Assembly (NCBI GenBank): GCA_963795935.1
Contig: CAWCJO010000014.1
Location: 1-64,000 of the forward strand
DNA from: JAICMB01 sp963795935
Lineage (GTDB): Bacteria; Acidobacteriota; Terriglobia; Bryobacterales; Bryobacteraceae
DNA: 64,000 bases
Direction of reading: 5' to 3'
Shown here: positions 57,065 through 64,000 of the stretch, in pieces
How the letters are laid out: each line of letters begins with the position of its first letter
How positions within the stretch are numbered: the stretch's first letter is position 1
The notes under the pieces: model-generated
Seen by the model: the letters and a program-made list of their open reading frames with translations, nothing else
Database searches by the model: none
Told to the model about the DNA's origin: nothing
Translations under genes and position numbers: made by a program

Positions 57065-57883
57065 TTAATCCAGCAGAGGCACGTGATTGATGTGCGGCGT
57101 CCGGTGCGCGGCGTAGGTGGACGGATTCAGACCGGAGAAGGCCCGGAAATCGTGGATGAAATGCGACTGATCGTAATAGCCGCAATCCAGCGCCACGCTC
57201 GTCCATTCGACGTCGCGGCACGCCTCGATCCGCTGGAGGACAGTCTGGAAGCGGCGAATGCGGCAGAAAATCTTCGGCGTCAAGCCGACTTCATCGCGAA
57301 ACAAGCGGATGAAGCGGCCCGCGCTCAGGCCGATCTTCGCGGTCACCTCCGATATCCCGGCGTAAGGAGCGTGGAGGAACTGCTGCATGGCAAAGTCCAC
57401 TGTCGCGTGATGCTTCGGCGGCGCCACGAATTGCCGTGCTAGGCATCGTTCGGCCGCAGCCAGGCGCTCGGAATGGCTGCTCGCTTCAAGGACCTGCTCG
57501 CGCAGCCGGGCGGCTTCGGCGCCCCACACCGCATCGAGGGGCACGATTTCATCCTGAAGTTCGCCCGCGGGCATCCGCAAAAACGGAAACGCTCCGCCGG
57601 GACGAAAATGGACGCCCATGATGGAACGCTGCTGCGCCGTATCGACGACCACGTACTCGGATTGGGCGCCGGTCAGCAGCGCATGGCCGAAACTCCGCGA
57701 CCGCGCCGTATCGCGCCTGTCATAAATACGCAGATCCTCGTCCAGCAGGCCGATCAGCAACTGCATCTCGCCGCTGGGCAGCACGCGCTCCTTTGCGTGC
57801 GGCTGCGCGTAGCCGTCGTAAAGCCAGATCAGATCCACGAAATCCGACAAGGGCGGGCGAGGAATGCGGGTCAGGTAGGTCAT
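57065..57883 (-). CDS. AraC-family transcriptional regulator
   Basis: 272 residues. The N-terminal part (SDFVDLIWLYDGYAQPHAKE, VLPSGEMQLLIGL) is a cupin-like domain of the DUF6597 kind. The C-terminal double helix-turn-helix is clear (ISEVTAKIGLSAGRFIRLF; SVALDCGYYDQSHFIHDF, FSGLNPSTYAAHR). The ATG overlaps the helicase stop by four bases, so the two are co-transcribed. Target unknown. Confidence 0.9.
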   Translation of the reverse strand: MTYLTRIPRPPLSDFVDLIWLYDGYAQPHAKERVLPSGEMQLLIGLLDEDLRIYDRRDTARSRSFGHALLTGAQSEYVVVDTAQQRSIMGVHFRPGGAFPFLRMPAGELQDEIVPLDAVWGAEAARLREQVLEASSHSERLAAAERCLARQFVAPPKHHATVDFAMQQFLHAPYAGISEVTAKIGLSAGRFIRLFRDEVGLTPKIFCRIRRFQTVLQRIEACRDVEWTSVALDCGYYDQSHFIHDFRAFSGLNPSTYAAHRTPHINHVPLLD

Positions 57884-60800
57884 GCGATGCCGTGCAGTAA
57901 CGGGCTGACGCGGGGACCAGGCAGAATGATGCCGGTCAGGTTCAGCGGGTCGGAGTTCGAGACTTCGTGGACGAGGGCGGCATCGCCGGCGCGGCGGACG
58001 GCGCGGAGCAGCTCGAGAGCTTCGGGGCGGGCAAATTGCTCGCCGCTGAATCCGGAGACGAAGCGGCCGCCGCGCACCTGCCCGCGCGCCTCCATGCGCC
58101 GCAGCAGCGGCAGCAATTCACGCCACGGCGGCGCGCCGGCTTCGCGCGCCAGCACGTCCCGGAACAGCACGCCCCAGCGCAGCAGCAGTTGTTCCGCCCA
58201 CTTTTCGGCGCCATTGCCGCATGGGCTTCTGCGCACCAGCGCCCAGCGTCCCGCCGCGTTTCGGGGGCGCCTGAGGCGAGCGCGGCCTTCGCCACGGCGG
58301 CGCTTGGGATCGATCAAGGCGCGCAGGTTCTCGAATCCATCGGCGGTCACGAGGCCGGCCGCAACCAATTCCCACAGCGCGTCCTCCACTTCGCTCGCCA
58401 GCCGCCCGGTGGCGCGGGACAGGTCGGCGAAGAACGACGCTCCTTCTTTGCGCAACACTTCGAGCGACTCTCTGGCGGCATGCGAAAGCGCGCTCTCGCT
58501 CACCGCCGCGCCCGCGCCGAGAAGCCACTCGGCGTCCTCTCTCAGGAATAGCGAGATGGGGGCGAGCCGCGTGGGCCGGACCTTGCGGCTGTTTTCCAAG
58601 AGGCCCTCGACTTCGGCCAGCGCGGGATGCGGCGAGACCCTGGCCCACATGACCTCGCCCGAGAGACACAGCTGGTCCAACAATTCCGGCTCATAACGGG
58701 CCACGCGCTCGCGCAGGATTTGGGATTCCCAGGCGGAGGCGGGAATCTCATAGCCTTGCAATTGACGCACGATTTGCAACAGACCGTCGGCTCCGTGCAG
58801 TTGCGCGCCGGCCGCGACGTGCTGCCAGCGCTGCAGGAAGGCATGGAACTGGGCGGCGGTGACGGGCTCGATTTCGCGGCGCAGACGGCCGAGGGTGGCG
58901 TTGTGTATACGCGCCAGCACGCGGCGGTTGCACCATTCCATTTCGCCCTCGGCATTCGGGCGCCGGAAGCGGCCACGCAGAATCTGGCCCTCCCCTTCTA
59001 AACGGGCCAACGCGATGTCGATCTCCTCGCGAGAGTACGCCAGTTTATCGGCGAGCTCGCTCGCTGTCGCCGGTCCGGTCGATTCCATCCAACCGCGCAA
59101 CGCCGCGACGGGGTCGTGCGCCACGGAGAGCCGCTCCACCGCGACCCAGAACGTTTTGCCGCCGCGCTCGAGTGCGCTCACGCGGTTCTGGGCCTCCAGT
59201 TCGGCGAAGAATCCGCGCCATTCGTCTACCGGAGGCAAGACGATGAGCGTTAACAGCGCGTCGTGAAGTTCGTCGGCATCGCGAACGTCCGGCCAGCTTT
59301 CGGCCGAGACTTGCTCGATGGCGGCGGGATCGAGGATGCCGGCCCCATCGCCGCCGTCAGGCCGCATGGTGCGGCGCAACTGCACGGCGCGCGCGCGGCG
59401 CTCTTCGAGCGGCGCGTCGTCCAGGTACGCGTAGGGATTGGCGTTGAGAATCTCGTGGCAGAAAAACGAGGGCTCCGGGGTGTCGATGGCGACGGTTCGA
59501 ATCGCGCCGGACTCGATGCCTCGCAACACCGCTTCGAGGCCCTCGATATCCATCGCTTCATGCAAGCAGTTCGCCACCGTTTCGTTTACGAGCGGGTGAT
59601 CGGGAATGCGGATCGGTCCGGTCAGATTCTCCGCGCAGGCCACCTGGTCGGGGAACACGGATGCCAACAGGTCGTCGGAGCGCATGCGCTGGATCGGCGC
59701 CGGAATTTTCTTTCCTCCACGAAAGCGCAGGATCGCCAGCGCGCGAGTTGCGTTCCAGCGCCAGCGGGCCGTGAACATCGGCGCGGCCAGCAGCGCTTGC
59801 GTGAGCACGTCCTTCACCGTCTCGGGTTTCAGGAACGCGAAGACCAGTTCCAGCGGAAACGCATGCTGGTCGCTCAAGGAGATGACGATGCCGTTGTCGG
59901 TCGCGGCCGCCTGCAATTCGAAGTTGAATGTGCGGCAGAAGCGTTTGCGCAAGGCGAGCCCCCAGGCGCGGTTGATGCGCGCGCCGAAGGGCGCATGCAG
60001 GATCAGTTGCATGCCGCCGGCCTCGTCGAAAAATCGCTCCGCGACGATCGTGTCGGACGATGGCAGGGCGCCGAGCGAGGCCCTTCCCGCGCGAACGTAC
60101 GCGATGGCCTGCGTGGCGCCGGCCTCGTCGAGCCCGCACTCGGCAAGCAGCCAGGGAAGGCGCCGTTTTCATCGTCGGCGATGCGCCGGCGCAGGAGCGA
60201 AACGGCGGCCGATAGCTCCGGCGATCGGCCGGGGGCCTCGCCCAGCCAGAACGGAATGGAAGGCGGCGCGCCCTTGGCGTCCTCGACGCGGACTCGTCCG
60301 GGCTCGACTCGGCGGATGCGCCAGGAATGGGTGCCCAGCAGAAAGATATCGCCGGTGAGGCTCTCGACGGCGAAATCCTCGTCCAGCGTGCCGACGATCT
60401 TACTTTCGGGCTCCACGATCACGGAATACGCGGCATTGTCGGGGATCGCGCCGCCCGAGGTAATGGCGGCGAGGCGAGCGCCGCGGCGGCCCCGAATGCG
60501 GCCATTCACGCGATCGCGATGCAGCATGGCGCCGCTGCGGCCTCGCGAAGTGGCGATGCCTTCGGACATCATTTCGAGCACGGCGTCGAAATCGCTGCAG
60601 CTCGAGATTGCGGTAGGGATAAGCCCGGCGGGCGAGCGCGTATAACTCGTCCTCGCGCCAGGTCTCGGCCGCGGTTTCGGCGACGATCTGCTGGGCGAGA
60701 ATATCGAGAGCGTTCTCGGGAATCGCGGTGCGTTCGAGATCGCCGTTGCGGATGCCGTAGACCAGCGCCGCGCACTCGATCAGCTCGTCGCGCGTGGTCG

Positions 60801-61923
60801 CGAACAGGATGCCGCGCGGCTTGGCTCCGATCCAGTGGCCGGAGCGGCCGATTCTCTGCAAAGCGGTGGCGATGGAGCGCGGAGTTCCGATCTGAATGGC
60901 CAGATCGACAGTGCCGATGTCGATGCCCAACTCCAGCGACGCGGTGGCGACCACGGCGCGAAGCTCGCCGGCCTTGAGCCGCGCTTCGGCATCGAAGCGC
61001 AGCGCGCGCGACAGGCTGCCGTGATGCGGCAGCACGACGCCCTCGCCCAACCGCTCGGTCAAGGCGTGCGCGACGCGCTCGGAGAGCCGCCGGGTATTGA
61101 CGAAGACCAGCGTCGTGCGATTCGCCAGGATGTGCCGCGCGAGGCGATCGTAAATCTCGGCCCACATCTCCGTGCTGGCAACGGCGCCGAGCTCGTCGTT
61201 GGGAACTTCGATGGCGAGATCCATGGCGCGGCGGTGTCCGGCGTTGACGATGCGGGCTCCTGGGGCAAGATAATTCGCGATGTCCTCGAGCGGCTTCACG
61301 GTGGCCGACAGGCCGATGCGCTGCGGCCGCGCGCCGCCGGTGCGTTCTATCAGCGAGTCCAGACGCGCCAGAGTGAGCGCCAGGTGCGATCCGCGCTTGT
61401 CGTCGGCCATGGCGTGGATCTCGTCGACAATCACGGTCCGCGCCGTCTTGAGCATCTCGCGCGACTTGCCCGCCGTCATTAGGATGAACAGCGATTCCGG
61501 CGTGGTGACCAGGATGTGGGGGGCGTGCTTGAGCATCTGCTGCCGCTCCCAGGCGGGGGTATCGCCGGTGCGAACGGCGGTGCGGATGGGCGCCAGCTTA
61601 ATGCCGCGCTGTTCGGCAAGGGCCGCGATTTCGGCGAGCGGGATTTCGAGATTGCGCCGCACGTCGTTCGAGAGCGCCTTCAGCGGTGAAACATAGACCA
61701 CCTGCGTCTGGTCCGCCAACGTCCCCTCGCGCGCGGCGCGGACGAGCCGATCGAGACAAATCAGAAACGCCGCCAAGGTTTTGCCCGATCCCGTGGGCGC
61801 GGAAATTAATACGTCGCGACCCGCGAAGATCTCCGGCCAGCCCTCCAGTTGCGGCTCCGTCGGGCGCTCGAATCGGGAAGCGAACCATTCGGCGACGAGG
61901 GGGTCAAATCCGGATAGGGGCAT
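57880..61923 (-). CDS. Lhr-type superfamily 2 DNA helicase (two frameshifts)
   Basis: About 1345 residues when joined. Helicase motifs in order: PTEPQLEGW (Q), APTGSGKTLAAFL (I), VSPLKALSNDVRRNLE (Ia), VTTPESLFIL, IVDEIHAMADDKRG (II), IGLSATVKPLEDIANYL (III), TLVFVNTRRLSERVAHALTE (IV), VATASLELGIDIGTVDLAIQ (V) and RIGRSGHW (VI). The long C-terminal Lhr-specific region follows (winged helix and the second frame from MQLILHAPFGARINRAWGLA). Frames change near 60590 and 60170. Lhr proteins translocate 3'-5' and act in DNA repair. It lies upstream of and overlapping the AraC regulator. Confidence 0.93.
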
Positions 61924-61960
61924 GAGGGTCGGGCGAACCTTACTGTTATTATCCCCCCTC

Positions 61961-62614
61961 CTACAGGATATTCACCGCGCGCGCCGCCAGGATGGCCAGC
62001 GTCGTTAGCGAAATCGCCGATTGCAGCATCATCATGAGCTTGGCCCAGCGCGAGAGCACGGGAACGTCGGTCGGCGAAAAAGCCGTGCTGGTGTTGAAGG
62101 CCAGGAATAAATAATCGACGAACCCGGGATTCCAATGCGCCTCGCACATTTGCTTTTTCAAATCGGGGTCGAGCATCATTTGCGGGAAAAGGAACGCGCC
62201 CCCGGTATGCGTTCCGCGCACTTCGCGTTCGTTGGGACCGCCGGCGTCGAGCCGCCAATACCAGGACGCGAACACCAGCATATTGCTGATCCACAGCCCC
62301 GTGGCGGCAATCAGGAGCTGCTTGGGTTGCTCGCGATGCGAGGGCAGCCCGGAGATCAGCAGCGACAAAGAAACGATCAACGCCGCCGTCACGAAGCCCA
62401 TAATGATATAGCCCAGCGCCTGATTTAAGCCGTGGCGCCCGCGCCGGTGCGCGATAATAGCGGGAATTAACAAAATAGTAACGATGACGAGTAGCAGCCA
62501 GTCCGGTCCGGGCGTCAAAGAAGAGGGGAGCGCATAATGCAGACCGCCGATGGCAATCAGCGCGAGAGTCGCCGGCCAGCGCGGCTCACGGCTCCGGTCG
62601 ATGGGACGGGACAT
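61961..62614 (-). CDS. DUF1345 membrane protein
   Basis: 217 residues from MSRPIDRSREPRW (62614). Four to five helices, with the family-typical segment YLFLAFNTSTAFSPTDVPVL and SRWAKLMMMLQSAISLTTLA. Function unknown. A direct repeat of about 14 bases (TTCTATTTTCGCCA) lies across the start region. Confidence 0.85.
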   Translation of the reverse strand: MSRPIDRSREPRWPATLALIAIGGLHYALPSSLTPGPDWLLLVIVTILLIPAIIAHRRGRHGLNQALGYIIMGFVTAALIVSLSLLISGLPSHREQPKQLLIAATGLWISNMLVFASWYWRLDAGGPNEREVRGTHTGGAFLFPQMMLDPDLKKQMCEAHWNPGFVDYLFLAFNTSTAFSPTDVPVLSRWAKLMMMLQSAISLTTLAILAARAVNIL

Positions 62615-62665
62615 TATTCTATTTTCGCCAGGTTCTATTTTCGCCAACGGACAGGTCGATAAGCG

Positions 62666-62973
62666 ATGCAGGGCACGAAACTTCTCAATACCAGAATTAT
62701 CATTCCCCGCCTGACCCAGGAACCCGAATCGGGCGCCGGCGGCTGGTTCCTGTGGAAACGTTCATCGGCACCGAGAGTACGTGCGACGGCGATGGCCAGA
62801 TCACGCTGAGTTTCGACATCGAGCAGATCCGCCGCTCGGTAGAGCCCGGCGCGATGGCGACGCCTGTAGCGATCCTGCTCTGTTCGGCCGATGCGCGCGC
62901 CTTGGGCAAGGCCCTGCTTGACTCCGCCGACGTCGCCGAGCGGCTCGCCGCGGAAGTCCGCAGCATGAAGTAA
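62666..62973 (+). CDS. Small hypothetical protein, possibly frameshifted
   Basis: The better-supported part is from 62752 (ETFIGTESTCDGDGQITLSF to ADVAERLAAEVRSMK), about 73 residues. The frame starting at ATG 62666 (MQGTKLLNTRIIIPRLTQEP) leads into it if one base near 62750 is out of place. No known family recognised. Confidence 0.4.
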
Positions 62974-63043
62974 TTACAAGGCTAGTACTTGCACCCCGGC
63001 AATCCCCAGCGCGGGAATATATAATTCTTTGTACGGGCCCTTT

Positions 63044-64000
63044 GTGGACTATCAACCGGATTCGACAACCGCAGAGCAGGAGTTGAAGCGCCTCGACGCG
63101 CAAATCGACTCGGCTCACGACCTCAACGCGCTCAAGCCGATTTTTTACCGCCTTGAGGAAATCACGAAGGCGCACGCCGCCGATTTCGACGTTCAGACGC
63201 TGGTTTCGGATGTGAAACAGCACCTCATGAGCCGCGGTGTCCAGTTGAAGCAGCAAGGCCAGGTCGCAACGGCGACGAACCCCATAGGCGCCGGGACTTT
63301 CGGCGCTCCGCCGCCGCCGCCCATGCCATCGTCGTCCCTGCCGGCTGTCCCGCAGGCCAGGGTAACCTCCCCGACTATGGGCGAACCGTTTCATCCCCCA
63401 ACGCGCGCCGACCGCCCAAACGATCCTGTACTCGCCGCTCCTCCGCCGCTGGATGCGACGCGCGAAGTTTTCATTCCCCCGGTGCGGACGCCGACTCCTC
63501 CTCCGCTGCCTCCCGCCGGCCCCGAAGCCGCTCCGGTGAATTGGAAGAAACCCGTCCTGATCGGCGGCGGCATCGGCCTCCTACTGGTTCTTTTAGCGAT
63601 CGGCGTAAGGGCCTATATAAACCGCCCGCATCCACCTCCTCCGGTCGCGGCCGTCCCCGTCAACGTCGCCACCATACCGCCCGGCGCCGACGTCCGCGTC
63701 AACGATCAATCGCGCTGCACATCCGATTGCAGAGTCGCGCTCAAGCCCGGCGTGTACGCGCTCAGCGCCATACTGCCCGGCTACGATGAGACCAAGCAGA
63801 GCATCACTGTCGAGAAAGGCCACCCATTTTCGCTCAGCCTGACGCTGAAGCCGCTCCCGCCTTCTCTCAAAATAGTCACGGACCTGGGCGGCGCGGGTAA
63901 GGTCGCGCTCGACGGGAATCCCGCCGGAGAGCTCCAGGACGGACAATTCTTTCTAGACCGCGTCCCCGAGGGCCAGCACCAGGTTGTTATCTCGGGCAAC
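63044..64000 (+). CDS. PEGA-domain membrane protein, runs off the right edge
   Basis: At least 319 residues. The start GTG 63044 (MDYQPDSTTAEQELKRLDAQ) is tentative because no good RBS is visible. A coiled N-terminal cytoplasmic part is followed by a long proline-rich linker. One membrane helix follows (VLIGGGIGLLLVLLAIGV). Outside are PEGA-like repeats (VNVATIPPGADVRVNDQ, LKPGVYALSAILPGYDE; then LKIVTDLGGAGKVALDGNPA). Such proteins present peptidoglycan- or surface-binding PEGA modules; function unknown. Confidence 0.8.
   Translation, partial: MDYQPDSTTAEQELKRLDAQIDSAHDLNALKPIFYRLEEITKAHAADFDVQTLVSDVKQHLMSRGVQLKQQGQVATATNPIGAGTFGAPPPPPMPSSSLPAVPQARVTSPTMGEPFHPPTRADRPNDPVLAAPPPLDATREVFIPPVRTPTPPPLPPAGPEAAPVNWKKPVLIGGGIGLLLVLLAIGVRAYINRPHPPPPVAAVPVNVATIPPGADVRVNDQSRCTSDCRVALKPGVYALSAILPGYDETKQSITVEKGHPFSLSLTLKPLPPSLKIVTDLGGAGKVALDGNPAGELQDGQFFLDRVPEGQHQVVISGN

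Noticed and set aside
59263..60645. A 460-residue plus-strand open frame
   Set aside because: Antisense to the Lhr helicase with no protein features; a shadow frame.

Overview
The window looks like a piece of an Acidobacteriota genome (Solibacter/Bryobacter-like), a judgement from protein types and not from a search. It has high GC, two Oar-type TonB-dependent receptors with carboxypeptidase-regulatory-like N-termini, Tat-exported enzymes, very large secreted Rhs/YD-repeat proteins and GC-rich dispersed intergenic repeats. No rRNA, tRNA, transposase or CRISPR array was recognised. Many otherwise well-conserved genes are broken by single-base frameshifts (at least 18). These are either assembly indels or widespread decay; the sequence alone cannot decide.

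Layout. 1-8 kb: a partial Oar receptor, a broken duplicate of a short-chain dehydrogenase (SDR), a frameshifted MscS channel, a membrane protein, a cysteine hydrolase, the intact SDR, a membrane protein and an alpha/beta hydrolase. 8-17.7 kb (minus strand): a glycan-utilisation-like cluster of a GntR regulator with a perfect palindrome upstream, an Oar receptor, a sulfatase and two large alpha-toroid glycosidase-like proteins. 17.8-20.5 kb: a graveyard of truncated copies of genes that are intact elsewhere in the window (NIPSNAP, actin/Hsp70-like ATPase, alpha/beta hydrolase). 20.7-24.6 kb: a MarR-pirin-cysteine hydrolase-nitroreductase-TMEM175 stress-type cluster. 24.6-29.5 kb (minus): PGRP-type amidase, actin/Hsp70-like ATPase and NIPSNAP, split by an inserted Rhs tip plus beta-propeller segment. 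29.6-35.8 kb (minus): histidine degradation (hutU, hutI, ftcD) and an M19 dipeptidase. 36.5-40.8 kb: a PaoABC-like molybdenum aldehyde oxidoreductase with 40-bp repeat arrays between subunits. 41-54.3 kb: the Rhs locus. 54.5-64 kb: two VOC proteins, toxin-antitoxin and regulator remnants, an AraC regulator, an Lhr-type helicase, a DUF1345 protein and a PEGA-domain protein running off the edge.

The most interesting system is the Rhs locus. One full-length exported Rhs protein and several truncated Rhs copies end in four unrelated C-terminal tips. Each tip gene overlaps (4-10 bp) a different small exported or membrane gene, the classic layout of a polymorphic toxin with its immunity gene. Both Rhs insertions are bounded by direct repeats of the 3' end of the gene they lie beside: a ~329-bp repeat of the actin-like ATPase 3' end, and a ~112-bp repeat of the aldehyde oxidoreductase large-subunit 3' end. 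A similar repeat of the ftcD 3' end flanks the dipeptidase. This suggests a recombination-driven way of inserting gene cassettes behind intact genes.
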